Assembly: GCA_022821145.1 (NCBI GenBank)
Contig: JAJEEE010000047.1
Coordinates: 78,854 to 142,853 of the forward strand
Reading direction: 5' to 3'
DNA: 64,000 bases
Origin: Acidobacteriota bacterium
GTDB taxonomy: Bacteria > Acidobacteriota > Terriglobia > 20CM-2-55-15
Shown here: one piece after another, positions 26,371 through 34,742 of the stretch
How the letters are laid out: every line of letters starts with the position of its first letter
How positions within the stretch are numbered: the stretch's first letter is position 1
Notes under the pieces: model-generated
Told to the model about the DNA's origin: nothing
Database searches by the model: none
What the model saw: the letters and a program-made list of their open reading frames with translations, nothing else
Program-made: the position numbers and the translations under genes

Positions 26371-27609
26371 CTACCCGAACAGGAGGAAGCAGATCAGGGC
26401 GCCCGCCACGGTCATGGACAATCCCCACGCCAGCAACTGGTTGAACAGCTTCCGGCTCTCCGGCCCCGCGGCGGCCCCGGCGACGCAGAGCGCTCCGATC
26501 GTCGATAGCGGCGAGACGTCGACCAGGTGGCCGCCGACGTTCATGGTCATCGCGAGCGCCTCGGCCATGCCCCCGCCCAGGTTCTCGTCGAGTCCCGGCA
26601 CGATCGGGAGAAAGGCCGGCAGGACCACGCCGGAGGTGCTGGAATACGCCGATATCAACCCGACCGTCGCGGCCAGGAACGGAATGATCGTCGACTGCGA
26701 CGTGATCGACGTCAGCAGGCCCACGAAGAGGTCCATGCCGGCGGTCATCTCCAGCAGGTTGATCAGGACGGTCACGCCGCACACCAGCATGATCGTGCCC
26801 CACGGCATCCGCCGGATGGCCTCGTCCGTGTTCGTCGCGCGGAGGAGCCCGAGCACGACGGCGGCCGCGAACGCGCCCATCCCGACGTTGATGTCATAGA
26901 CCACGACGCCGACGATCAACTGGCCGATCACCACGAGGGTCAGGATCTGCTTCCAGTTCAAGGGCTCAACGGCGTCGCTGGGCTCGCTCACGCGGTCCCG
27001 GCGCGCCAGGAGGCGCCAACCGCCGAAGACGAGATAGCCCGTGAAGGCGACGATGGCGTGGGCCAGGAAGTTGTACAGCCAGGACTGGATCTCCAGCCCG
27101 CCCAACCCGATGCGGTCCATGACGCCGGAGACGATGATGCCGGTGGGCGCGATGGGCGACAGCGAGCCGGCATTGGCGCCGTTGCCGACCATGATGGCCA
27201 TCAGGAACAACGGGACGTGCATGCGGACGGCGGTGGCCATGGCCATGGGGGCCAGCAGGCCCGCCGTGGCGATATTGCCCGGCCCCATCGACGCCAGCCC
27301 GCCGCCCAGGAAGAAATACAGGATCGGCACCACGCCCACGCGCCCCCGGCACAACCGGACGGCGTGGCGCGCCACCTTCTCGAGCGTCCCGTTGACTTGC
27401 GCGCCGCTGAAGAGCAGCGTCACGCCGGCGAGCGTCATGAACAGGTTGACGGGGAACCCCCCGATGATCTCCGAAACCGGAAAGCCGCCCAGGTAGACGC
27501 CGATGAACCAGGCCAGGGCGATCGACAGGAGACCGACGTTCAGCGATGTCGTGATGCTGAGGGTCACGGCCAGGGCCAGGGCCATCAATGTCAGGATTCC
27601 CAGGTTCAT
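26371..27609 (-). CDS. MatC-like / SLC13-type anion permease
   Basis: 412 residues, 10-12 hydrophobic segments. The N-terminus MNLGILTLMALALAVTLSITTSLNVGLLSIALAWFIG and the GGGLASMGPGNIATAGLLAPMAM segment resemble the dicarboxylate carrier MatC N-terminal domain within the ion-transporter superfamily. MVGNGANAGSLSPIAPTGIIV in the first half and SAYSSTSGVVLPAFLPIVPGL in the second look like the two re-entrant hairpins that bind substrate and sodium in this superfamily. The likely substrate is a small carboxylate such as malonate or a hydroxyacid, which is inferred. Its ATG overlaps the stop of the upstream racemase/aldolase-type gene by 4 nt (27606-27609), so transport and metabolism of the same compound are suggested. 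Confidence 0.78.
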   Translation of the reverse strand: MNLGILTLMALALAVTLSITTSLNVGLLSIALAWFIGVYLGGFPVSEIIGGFPVNLFMTLAGVTLLFSGAQVNGTLEKVARHAVRLCRGRVGVVPILYFFLGGGLASMGPGNIATAGLLAPMAMATAVRMHVPLFLMAIMVGNGANAGSLSPIAPTGIIVSGVMDRIGLGGLEIQSWLYNFLAHAIVAFTGYLVFGGWRLLARRDRVSEPSDAVEPLNWKQILTLVVIGQLIVGVVVYDINVGMGAFAAAVVLGLLRATNTDEAIRRMPWGTIMLVCGVTVLINLLEMTAGMDLFVGLLTSITSQSTIIPFLAATVGLISAYSSTSGVVLPAFLPIVPGLDENLGGGMAEALAMTMNVGGHLVDVSPLSTIGALCVAGAAAGPESRKLFNQLLAWGLSMTVAGALICFLLFG

Positions 27610-28697
27610 CGTCGGCTCCCTTCCGGAAGGCGTTTCAACGGCCAGTCGTCCTCGACGACGCCGCCGCGAACGACGCGAACGCGATCGTACAGGTTCACGG
27701 TCGGGTCTGTGTGCGGCACCAGGAACTCGATCTTGTCGCCCAGCTTCGGCGGCGGCGACAGCGTCCCGAGATGAAGAAACCCGTGCTCGTCGCCGGCCCA
27801 TTCCCAACGGACACCCGGGAGACCCAGGGGTTCGGGGCCGAACGGCCGGTCGGTGGCGAACGCCTTGAAACCGGCGTCCACGGTCACGCGGTCACGGTGG
27901 TTGACGCTGATGACGGTGGCCAGGACGCGCAGGGCGGGCGCGAAGTCGTCGCCGACGACGGCCCGATAGGCGACATCCATCAAGGGGTAGGAACCCGCCT
28001 GCAGCTCGCTGACTTCGGGAATCTCCACGTCGATGTTCCACGTGCCGGTGGACCCCCCCGTCAGCGTCCGCGCGTCCAGGCCCGAGGCGATCAACTCGCG
28101 CTGGACCTCGATCGCCGGGCCGATGGCCGCCAGCGAGTGCCGGCGGCGCGCATCGAAACCCTCGGTGTGCGACCCGCCGACCGAATAGGCTTGCAGGCCG
28201 GAGAACTCGAGGCCGTCGCCGCCCGCAACGTCCTGCGCCAGCCGTATGGCGCGCTCGTCACAGGGGATTCCGGTCCGGTGGTCTCCGACGTCAAGGTCCA
28301 CCAGGACCCGCAGCGTCACGCCGGCTCGGGCGGCGGACCGGGCATACATCGCCGCCTGCTCGGGATGGTCGACCACGACGTGGACGTCGCCGCCTTCGGC
28401 CGCGACGCCGGCCACCCGGTCGGTCTTGACCGGATCGGCGACCGGGGTGGTCAAGAGGACCGGGACGCCGGCTCCCGTCATCAACTCCATTTCCGGGAGC
28501 GTCGCCACGCACACGCCCTCGGCGCCCGCCTCCATCTGCCGCCGCGCGATCTCGACACACTTGTGAGCCTTCGCGTGCGGGCGGAGCCGCTTGCCGGCCG
28601 CCGCGCAGGCCGACGCCATCTTGCGGACGTTGGCTTCGAAGAGATCCAGATCCAGAAGCAGGGCCGGCGTCGGCAGGTCGCGAATCGCTACGCTCAC
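27606..28697 (-). CDS. D-threonine aldolase / D-serine dehydratase family PLP enzyme (alanine-racemase N-terminal fold)
   Basis: 363 residues. DLPTPALLLDLDLFEANVRKMA opens the fold, and RLRPHAKAHKCVEIARRQ contains the PLP-binding Lys (second HAKAHK position). GAEGVCVATLPEMELM, RVLVDLDVGDHRTGI, LQAYSVGGSHTEGF and LTGGSTGTWN follow in the usual order. Close to the C-terminus GDEHGFLHLG and LVPHTDPTVNLYDRVRVV provide the His and acidic residues that bind Mn2+ or Zn2+ in this family. Reactions in the family are retro-aldol cleavage of D-3-hydroxy amino acids, or D-serine dehydration. Translationally coupled to a permease gene. A PQQ alcohol dehydrogenase gene ends 39 bp upstream in the same orientation. 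Confidence 0.86.
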   Translation of the reverse strand: MSVAIRDLPTPALLLDLDLFEANVRKMASACAAAGKRLRPHAKAHKCVEIARRQMEAGAEGVCVATLPEMELMTGAGVPVLLTTPVADPVKTDRVAGVAAEGGDVHVVVDHPEQAAMYARSAARAGVTLRVLVDLDVGDHRTGIPCDERAIRLAQDVAGGDGLEFSGLQAYSVGGSHTEGFDARRRHSLAAIGPAIEVQRELIASGLDARTLTGGSTGTWNIDVEIPEVSELQAGSYPLMDVAYRAVVGDDFAPALRVLATVISVNHRDRVTVDAGFKAFATDRPFGPEPLGLPGVRWEWAGDEHGFLHLGTLSPPPKLGDKIEFLVPHTDPTVNLYDRVRVVRGGVVEDDWPLKRLPEGSRR

Positions 28698-28736
28698 TGT
28701 ACGGTAGGCAACGGGCCGGACAGCGCCCGCCGGTGT

Positions 28737-30560
28737 CTACCCGTCGTCGCCGTTGGAGTCTTCGTCCTCCGCCGGAGGCGGCGGATCGGGAAGCGCTTCG
28801 CCGTCCAGGACCAGAGCGACCACGCGGGCCGGGACGGTCGGTCCGTCCTCTTCCTCGCCGAATCCGCCGCGGCCGAATCCGGGGCCGCTGCCGTTGACCT
28901 CGACGACGATGTACTGGCGCCCGTCCAGCTCGTAGGCGACCGGCGTGGCGAAGCTGCTGCCCAGGTATCCGGACCAGAGCGCCTCGCCGGTCCGGGCGTC
29001 GTGCGCCCAGATGCGGTCGTCGCCGGGACGGAACACCAGGTTGCCCGCCGTCGACAGCGTGCCGCCGCTGGTCCCGCCGCGTTCCACGCGCCAGACCTCG
29101 CTGTTGGTCACCGGATCCCAGGCAAGGACCACGCCGCCGCGCGGGCCGCGCAGCTCCGGCCGCGGCGGCCGTTCCTCCGCGGCGGCGCCGCGACCGAACG
29201 GGACGCCGGTGTTGAACCCGCCGGGCTCGTATTCGAACTCCGCGTCCACCGAATAGAAGAAGTTGCTGCTGCCCGCGGGGAAGTAGACCAGGCCCGTATC
29301 CGGGTTGTAGGACATCGGATGCCAGTTGTGGGCGCCGCCGGGACCGGGGCTGACCCAGGCGCCGACGCTCTCCTCGTCGTAACGCGCGTCGGGATTCTCG
29401 ATGGGCCGGCCGGTTTCCGCGTCGATGCCGCTGGCCCAGGTCACGTCGTCGGAAAACGGTTGCGCCGATATGAACGCGCCGCTGGTCCGGTCGATCACGT
29501 AGAAGAACCCGTTCTTGGGCGCCTGGACGACGACCTTGCGTTCCCGCCCCTCGATCTCCAGATCGAGCAACATCAACGGCTGCACGGCCGTGTAGTCCCA
29601 GTCGTCGCCCGGCGTGGTCTGGTAGTACCACTGCAGCTCGCCGGTGTCCGCGTCCACGGCGACGATGGAGGCGAGATAGAGGTTGTCGCCGCCCCCCGGG
29701 CTGCGGATGGCGCGACTCCACGGAGAGCCGTTGCCCGTGCCGATATACAGCAGGTTTTCCTCCGGATCGAACGCGTATCCGTCCCACACGGTGCCGCCCC
29801 CGCCGACGATCCACCACTCGCCGGACCACGTCTCGGCGGCGCGCTCCATGGCCTCGTTCTCGAAACCGTCGGCCGGGTTCCCCGGCACGGTATGGAAGCG
29901 CCAGACCTGTTCGCCGGTCTCGGCGTCATAGGCGGTGACGTAGCCGCGGACGCCGAACTCGGCGCCGCTGTTCCCGATGACGACCTTGTCGTTGACGACG
30001 CGCGGCGCCCCGGTGATGCTGTAGTCCAGGCCGAGGGGCGTGGTCTGGACCGCCCAGTCCACCAGGCCCGTCTCCCGGTTCAACGCGACGAGCCGTCCGT
30101 CGAGCAGCCCCGCGTACACCCGGTCGCCGTGCATCGCCAGACCGCGGTTCACCGGCCCGCAACAGACGCTCGGCCCCCCGTCGGCGTTGCTGCGCACGAT
30201 CCCGGGGTCCCAGCGCCAGATCTGCTCCCCGGTCCGCGCGTCGAGGGCGAAGACGTTGCTCCAGGTTCCGGTGGCGTAGATCACCCCGTCTCGCACCAGC
30301 GGCGTGGATTCCAGGTTGCCGGCCGTGTTGACGATCTCCCACTCCCAGGCCAGACCGAGCCGGTCGACATTGGAATCGTTGATCTGGTCGAGCGGACTAT
30401 AGTGGGTTTCGGCGTAGTCCCCGCCGTAGGTCAGCCACTCGGCGTTGGGAGAATCGAGCAGGGCGGCCCGATCCACGGGTTGTTGGGCGAGGACGACGCC
30501 CGCCACCAACCCCATCGCCACGGCCAGATACCATCTCAACCGAGCCGGTGTGTTCGGCAT
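28737..30560 (-). CDS. PQQ-dependent alcohol dehydrogenase (quinoprotein), without cytochrome domain
   Basis: 607 residues with a signal peptide (YLAVAMGLVAGVVLAQ). It is an eight-bladed W-motif propeller with repeated LDA.TGE..W patterns. Active-site landmarks known from methanol dehydrogenase are all present: vicinal Cys133-Cys134 (SVCCGPVNRG), Glu201 ([12 protein letters not shown]), Asn277 (YIGTGNGSPW) and the catalytic Asp322 (GDDWDYTAV). The residue two after the catalytic Asp is Thr, not Asp, so a Ca2+-type rather than lanthanide-type site is predicted. The C-terminal tail is acidic and Pro-rich; no CxxCH haem motif is present. It acts in the periplasm. A near-consensus promoter lies 67 nt upstream and GGAGGAAGG precedes the ATG. 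A paralogue broken by TGA is at 35903-37603. Confidence 0.9.
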   Translation of the reverse strand: MPNTPARLRWYLAVAMGLVAGVVLAQQPVDRAALLDSPNAEWLTYGGDYAETHYSPLDQINDSNVDRLGLAWEWEIVNTAGNLESTPLVRDGVIYATGTWSNVFALDARTGEQIWRWDPGIVRSNADGGPSVCCGPVNRGLAMHGDRVYAGLLDGRLVALNRETGLVDWAVQTTPLGLDYSITGAPRVVNDKVVIGNSGAEFGVRGYVTAYDAETGEQVWRFHTVPGNPADGFENEAMERAAETWSGEWWIVGGGGTVWDGYAFDPEENLLYIGTGNGSPWSRAIRSPGGGDNLYLASIVAVDADTGELQWYYQTTPGDDWDYTAVQPLMLLDLEIEGRERKVVVQAPKNGFFYVIDRTSGAFISAQPFSDDVTWASGIDAETGRPIENPDARYDEESVGAWVSPGPGGAHNWHPMSYNPDTGLVYFPAGSSNFFYSVDAEFEYEPGGFNTGVPFGRGAAAEERPPRPELRGPRGGVVLAWDPVTNSEVWRVERGGTSGGTLSTAGNLVFRPGDDRIWAHDARTGEALWSGYLGSSFATPVAYELDGRQYIVVEVNGSGPGFGRGGFGEEEDGPTVPARVVALVLDGEALPDPPPPAEDEDSNGDDG

Positions 30561-30979
30561 CGCTTCCTTCCTCCGAATCCGGCCGCGCCGGATCTACGAT
30601 TCACCGGTTTTCCACGGCGTGCGGGAATCATACCGGAGCGCCGAGCCATTCTCAACGCCGGGGCCGGGGTCAAGAGGAGAACAGGCGACTGTCGCGTCCA
30701 TGACCGTGCGTGACGCCTATTCGCGCCGTCGACGCCGGCCGCTGACTCGAAGTCAGAACGCTTTGGCCACCCCGCCTGGACGAGAACGGCGTTTGCCGTA
30801 TGCCGGGACTTGATGTTGTTGTCGACGGGGAAGCTCCGCCCGGAAATCGGAGGGCATCATCGCCGACGAATTCCGCGCTTGGCAAGGCCCTGTGCGGAGC
30901 GGACGCCGGCAACCGTTGGGAACGGACCCATACGGGTGTTCGCGGGCTCGGAACACCGCCGAGGCGAGCCGCGGCAGTA
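30561..30979. other. 419-bp intergenic region
   Basis: The left third holds the promoter and leader of the PQQ dehydrogenase. The remainder (about 30660-30979) has short open frames on both strands, none with a ribosome binding site or recognisable family; on the minus strand one reads SAEFVGDDALRFPGG-like sequence that might be a decayed gene. I cannot assign it. Confidence 0.4.
30627..30655 (-). promoter_or_regulatory. Near-consensus sigma70 promoter of the PQQ dehydrogenase gene
   Basis: Reading the minus strand, TTGAGA (30655-30650) and TATGAT (30632-30627) are separated by exactly 17 bp; each box matches 5 of 6 consensus bases. The predicted start is near 30620, giving a leader of about 60 nt before the ATG at 30560. 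Confidence 0.6.
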
Positions 30980-31381
30980 TCATTCGTCGTCCCAGTTTCC
31001 GATGGTCGTTCCGTCGGCGAACTTCGCGCCGACGAACCCCCCGGCCGGCGCCCCGCTCAGCATCGGACGATAGCGCATCGTCACTTCGGCGCCCACCGGA
31101 AAGCTGGACGGGCGGATTCCGCGCCGGCCCAACTGGTTGGGGCTGCCCCACTCGATGCTCCATTCGACGCTCTCCCCGCTCTCGTCCTCGACGAGCACCT
31201 GGATCCAGGTGTGGGGGTTCGTGAACTGGAACTCCTTGACCGTGCCGGCGATCTGCCGGACTTCGTCCCGGGAGAACCCGGTGTTGGAGTGATGACCGAG
31301 CGCCGGGCGGGCGGCCAGGCACAGCCCGGCCGCGGCCACGCCGACAAGAGCGGCGTTTCCGAAGAGTCGTTGTCGCGTCAT
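30980..31381 (-). CDS. Exported DUF6152-family protein
   Basis: 133 residues with a signal peptide ending at ARPALG-HH. The mature protein begins HHSNTGFSRDEVRQIAGTVKEF and contains FTNPHTWIQVLVEDESGE, the two signatures of this family (HH at the mature N-terminus, and a NPHxW/V motif about 30 residues later). A single small beta-barrel-like domain with ADGTTIGNWDDE at the end. Its gene is 32 bp downstream of an EGDTLVV-family gene, the pairing that recurs in this window. The function is unknown; the paired His residues suggest metal binding. Confidence 0.78.
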   Translation of the reverse strand: MTRQRLFGNAALVGVAAAGLCLAARPALGHHSNTGFSRDEVRQIAGTVKEFQFTNPHTWIQVLVEDESGESVEWSIEWGSPNQLGRRGIRPSSFPVGAEVTMRYRPMLSGAPAGGFVGAKFADGTTIGNWDDE

Positions 31382-31413
31382 GGCAAGCCCCTTGGGTTCG
31401 GAGATCGGTCGCC

Positions 31414-32259
31414 TCAATCGAGCGGAAACGGGTTCCCGTCCGGGTCGAGCGTCAACGTGACGCCCTGTTCCGTATCGACCGGATTGCGGTTGTTTTCCGC
31501 GCACCCGTAGTCGTACACCATCGTGCCCGGTGGCAGTCTTCGAAACTGGTGCGTGACGGGCCACGGCCCGGTCAGGGCCTGCGGATCGGTGATGACCATG
31601 TCGATCTGAAGATTGCCCGCATCGTTCACGTACATTCGATGCGTCCCTTCCGCCTGGTTGCTCAGCACGAGACCCGTGCGATCGAGCAGGACATCCCGGT
31701 CCATCCACCCCTTCGTGCTCTTGGTTTCCCACACGAGTGTCCGACCCTCCCAGCGCCCCACCGAGACACCCGTGTACGTGGGCCAGCGGTCTTCCGGAGC
31801 GGGCATCTCGCGCCCATCGGTATAGATCCTGTAGACGTTGGGCCCGTTCTCGCTCAGGATCCACGTCTGTTCCGGCCGAACGACCATCTCGTAGACGTCC
31901 GGCAGGTTGAAGATACGGGGCCACCCCGCGGGAACGCCGCAGTTGGATATGACGTCCGGGAACCGTTGCTGGTCCCTCAGCGCCAGGTGCTCCCGGTACA
32001 TGGCCTCCCACTCGGCGTTGTAGGGCGGATGCTCCCGGACCCCCGGAGTCGTCGAACCGCCCTCCCCCTCCCGGGTCGCCTGATCGAAAACCGTGCCGCC
32101 GATCATTTGCCAAACGCCGCTCCAATCCGGGAGATCACCGAAGTCGGGCGGGGTGTCTCCCTGAGCGCGGGACGTACCCGGCGCGAGGAGGAGAATGACG
32201 CCGAGACCGGCAATCAGGGCGGCCCTTCGAGACCACAGTGACTCGTTGCTATTCCACAT
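31414..32259 (-). CDS. Exported protein of the EGDTLVV family (divergent member)
   Basis: 281 residues with a signal peptide (AALIAGLGVILLLAPGTSRAQ). After PDWSGVWQMIGG the sequence has the family layout: a Cys in the NCGVPAGWPRIFNLP loop, the VVRPEQTWILSENGPNVYRIYTDGREMP strands, the signature region VGRWEGRTLVWETKSTKGWMDRD (canonical form GRWEGDTLVVDTxGFN), and a C-terminal single Cys in YDYGCAENN. The last part departs from the usual ERFTR...VDDP..TRPW motif, so it is a diverged paralogue. The preferred start is the ATG at 32259. It is probably co-transcribed with the DUF6152 gene. I do not know the function. Confidence 0.72.
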   Translation of the reverse strand: MWNSNESLWSRRAALIAGLGVILLLAPGTSRAQGDTPPDFGDLPDWSGVWQMIGGTVFDQATREGEGGSTTPGVREHPPYNAEWEAMYREHLALRDQQRFPDVISNCGVPAGWPRIFNLPDVYEMVVRPEQTWILSENGPNVYRIYTDGREMPAPEDRWPTYTGVSVGRWEGRTLVWETKSTKGWMDRDVLLDRTGLVLSNQAEGTHRMYVNDAGNLQIDMVITDPQALTGPWPVTHQFRRLPPGTMVYDYGCAENNRNPVDTEQGVTLTLDPDGNPFPLD

Positions 32260-32412
32260 GACCTTCAACCTCGTGACTCGCGGCTCCTTCCGAAACGGCT
32301 CGGCTGCGATTCGGGACCGAAACCCGACGGTAACGGAATTGTAAATTCCGTGCCCGCCTAACGACAAGCCCGAACGACGGGCGGCGGGAGCGCATCTGTT
32401 AACGTTACGGGC

Positions 32413-33129
32413 GTGGCAGCGCAAACCATCCGCATAGAGACTCGATTTCGAGGACCGCGAAACTCCGGAAACGGCGGTTACACGTGCGGCCGCCTGGCCG
32501 AGTTCATCGACGGACCGGCGCGCGTCCGTCTGCGCGTGCCGCCGCCGCTGGACGCGCCTCTCGACGTCGAACGACACGGCGGCGGTGTCCGCGTCGTCCG
32601 CGGCGAAACGCGGATCGCCGAAGCCTGGCCCGCGTCCGATCTCGAGCTCGACGTGCCGGCGCCGCCGGGCTTCGACGACGCCGAGCGGGCATCCCGGGAT
32701 TTCAGCGGCTTCCGGAGCCACCGGTTCCCGACGTGTTTCGTGTGCGGCGTCGATCGGAAACCCGGCGACGGCCTCCGCCTCTTTGCCGGCCCGGTCGCGG
32801 ACCGTGACCTGGTGGCCTGCACATGGATCCCCGACCCCTCCCTGTCCAAGGACGGACGGACGGTCGATCCGGTCTTCGTCTGGAGCGCGCTGGATTGTCC
32901 GGGCGGTTTCTCGTTCCCGCATCCACGGTCCGGAACGATTCTCCTGGGAGAACTGACGGTCCGGTTGCAGGCGCCCCTGGAACCCGGCGCGCCCGCCATC
33001 GTCATCGGTTGGCAGATCGGCCAGGACGGGCGCAAGCACTTCACCGGCACGGCGCTGTTTTCCTCCGGCGGCGCCGTGTGCCACGGCGCCGGCCGCGCCA
33101 CGTGGTTCGAGGTCCCGGACGATCCCTGA
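32413..33129 (+). CDS. Hot-dog-fold-like protein with CxxC (thioesterase-related), GTG start
   Basis: 238 residues with a GTG start. The segment FPTCFVCGVDRKPGDGLRLFAGPV is typical of small acyl-thioesterase-like (PaaI/hot-dog) proteins that carry a CFVCG motif, followed by DPVFVWSALDCPGGFSFPHP and ELTVRLQAPLEPGAPAIVIGWQIG, which match the central helix and second half of a hot-dog domain. The N-terminal half (RFRGPRNSGNGGYTCGRLAEFI) resembles the start of an acyl-binding domain, so this may be a double hot-dog protein. No ribosome binding site of note precedes it. It is divergent from the EGDTLVV gene. Substrate unknown. Confidence 0.65.
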   Translation: MAAQTIRIETRFRGPRNSGNGGYTCGRLAEFIDGPARVRLRVPPPLDAPLDVERHGGGVRVVRGETRIAEAWPASDLELDVPAPPGFDDAERASRDFSGFRSHRFPTCFVCGVDRKPGDGLRLFAGPVADRDLVACTWIPDPSLSKDGRTVDPVFVWSALDCPGGFSFPHPRSGTILLGELTVRLQAPLEPGAPAIVIGWQIGQDGRKHFTGTALFSSGGAVCHGAGRATWFEVPDDP

Positions 33130-33240
33130 CACCCCCGCCCGGCGCCGTTAACAACGTTTAACACTCCGCCCCGTAGCGTTGGGGGCCCGGCCGCCGTATT
33201 CGCCTATAGACAACGGCCAAACGGCGGAAGGGAGCGAGCG

Positions 33241-34689
33241 ATGGCGTCAGGCACACGGAAGACGGGAAGAAAGCAGGTATGGTTCCGCGTTTTTCTCGCG
33301 GGCGGACTGACGCTGGCGCTCATCCTGTTGGCGCACACGGTGTCGACGTACGTCTACGTGTCGGGCAACATGGTGACGCAGGCGGCGCTTCGGGACGCGG
33401 CATCCCGGCTGCGTTCCGTCGAACGCCACATTCGCGGCGCCGGCGTCAGCGATCCGGCGGCTCTGTCGGAGGTTCTCGAAGAAGTCCGGACCGAGTCGGA
33501 CCCTCCCATCGCCTGGTTGAGGCTCATCCGCCCGGACGGTTCGGTGCTGGCGTCCACGGCGGCCGCCCTCGACCCGCCGGTCTCCTTTTCGAACCTGCGC
33601 GGATCCGCGGCGGATGCAGGGACGTTCCACGAAACGCGCGAGACCGCGGAAGGAACGGTTCTGGTCACGGCCTTTCCCGTGCGGCTGAATCCGGGCGGCC
33701 GGGCCGGTGCGCTCCTGGAAATGGCCGTGGACCCGGACGCCACGGCCGCGAGTTTCGCCTATCTGCGCGTGAACCTGGTGATCGGCGTGTCGGCGGCGTT
33801 GGCGTTGCTGGGAACGCTGGTGCTGGTCCGCCTCCGGTTTCCGCACTATCTCCGTGGGAAGCAACTCGAGAACCAGGTGGCGACGGCCCGGTCCGTGCAG
33901 AACCGTTTGCTGCCGAACTCGACTCCGGCCTCGGCCGCGGCCGAAATCGCCGCCGATTGCCAACCGGCGGGTCACGTCGGGGGCGACTTCTACGACGTCT
34001 TCGAGACCGACCGGAGCCGGTTGGCGCTGATTCTGGGAGACGTGTCGGGCAAGGGGATCGCCGCGGCGCCCCTGATGGGGTTCATCCACGGCGCGGCCCA
34101 TGCCAGCGAGTGGACGGAGTCGACCTACGACCACGAGCGTGCTTCGCGGCGCCTCAACGACCTGGTGTGCCGCAAGACCGACCCGGAGCGTTTCGTCAGC
34201 ATGTTCTGGGCGTACTTCGACGCCGACGACCATCGGCTGCGCTATGTCAACGCCGGCCACTTGCCCGCTCTCATCGTGCGGAACCCGCGCACCGGAGCCG
34301 GAACACGCCGCCTGGAAGAAGGCGGGCCCGTTCTCGGCGTGGTGCCCGGCGCCGCCTACACGCAGGGCGCCGTGGAGATCGAACCCGACGATGTTCTGGT
34401 CGTGTATTCCGACGGCATCGTCGAGGCTTCGAACGCGCGCGACGAGGAATTCGGAGAAGCGGGGATCGCGCGCGCCGTCGCCGAATCCTGGCGTGAGCCG
34501 GCCGAGGACATCCGGGCCCGGATTCTCGCCGCGCTCGACGGGTTCACGGGAGGCCGTGCGCCGGAAGACGATCGGACCCTGATCGTGATCCGGTTCGGAC
34601 AGGCGGCCGTCGAGGCGCGCGCCGAAGAGGCCGCGGCCGAAGAGGCCGTGGCCGAGGAGGCCGTGGCCGAAGTCGCCATGTGCGCGTGA
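33241..34689 (+). CDS. Membrane-bound PP2C-type (SpoIIE/RsbU) serine phosphatase
   Basis: 482 residues. Two membrane segments (about 15-38 and 180-198) enclose a periplasmic sensor-like region of about 140 residues. A short linker (LENQVATARSVQNRLLPN) is the usual start of the RsbU-like output. The phosphatase motifs are complete: GGDFYDVF, GDVSGKGIAAAPLMG, YVNAGHLPALIV, VVYSDGIVEASN and PEDDRTLIVIRF, with the Asp residues that bind Mn2+. Such proteins dephosphorylate anti-sigma-factor antagonists in partner-switching pathways; no anti-sigma or antagonist gene is adjacent. The C-terminus ends with a repetitive AEEA(A/V) tract from a 15-bp DNA repeat. The upstream region includes GGAAGGGAG just before the ATG. 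Confidence 0.88.
   Translation: MASGTRKTGRKQVWFRVFLAGGLTLALILLAHTVSTYVYVSGNMVTQAALRDAASRLRSVERHIRGAGVSDPAALSEVLEEVRTESDPPIAWLRLIRPDGSVLASTAAALDPPVSFSNLRGSAADAGTFHETRETAEGTVLVTAFPVRLNPGGRAGALLEMAVDPDATAASFAYLRVNLVIGVSAALALLGTLVLVRLRFPHYLRGKQLENQVATARSVQNRLLPNSTPASAAAEIAADCQPAGHVGGDFYDVFETDRSRLALILGDVSGKGIAAAPLMGFIHGAAHASEWTESTYDHERASRRLNDLVCRKTDPERFVSMFWAYFDADDHRLRYVNAGHLPALIVRNPRTGAGTRRLEEGGPVLGVVPGAAYTQGAVEIEPDDVLVVYSDGIVEASNARDEEFGEAGIARAVAESWREPAEDIRARILAALDGFTGGRAPEDDRTLIVIRFGQAAVEARAEEAAAEEAVAEEAVAEVAMCA
34621..34680 (+). repeat. 15-bp tandem repeat at the 3' end of the phosphatase gene
   Basis: Four in-frame 15-bp units (34621-34635, 34636-34650, 34651-34665, 34666-34680) of the type GCCGAAGAGGCCGTG; the last is degenerate. 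They encode AEEAA/AEEAV/AEEAV/AEVAM, an acidic helical tail that could vary in length by slippage. Confidence 0.85.
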
Positions 34690-34704
34690 ATGCCACGAGC
34701 GCGA

Positions 34705-34742
34705 TTCTTGCAAAATAGAAAATCGTTTCTATAATGCAAGAA
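34705..34742 (+). promoter_or_regulatory. Near-consensus promoter embedded in a 38-bp palindrome; leaderless start
   Basis: TTCTTGCAAAATAGAAA (34705-34721) and TTTCTATAATGCAAGAA (34726-34742) are inverted repeats with 15 of 17 pairs, separated by ATCG. Within them lie a -35 box TTGCAA (34708-34713) and a perfect -10 TATAAT (34730-34735), 16 bp apart. The predicted transcription start coincides with the A of the ATG at 34742, so the mRNA is likely leaderless. The palindrome covers both promoter boxes, an ideal operator for a repressor. The AT content contrasts sharply with the surroundings. Confidence 0.75.

Noticed and set aside
27588..30713. A 1041-codon open frame on the plus strand over the permease, aldolase-like and PQQ genes
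   Set aside because: Antisense frames stay open in GC-rich DNA; its sequence has no family features and three clear genes lie on the other strand.
30660..30979. A decayed transposase or gene remnant
   Set aside because: Short frames exist on both strands but none shows a recognisable domain, so no gene was called.
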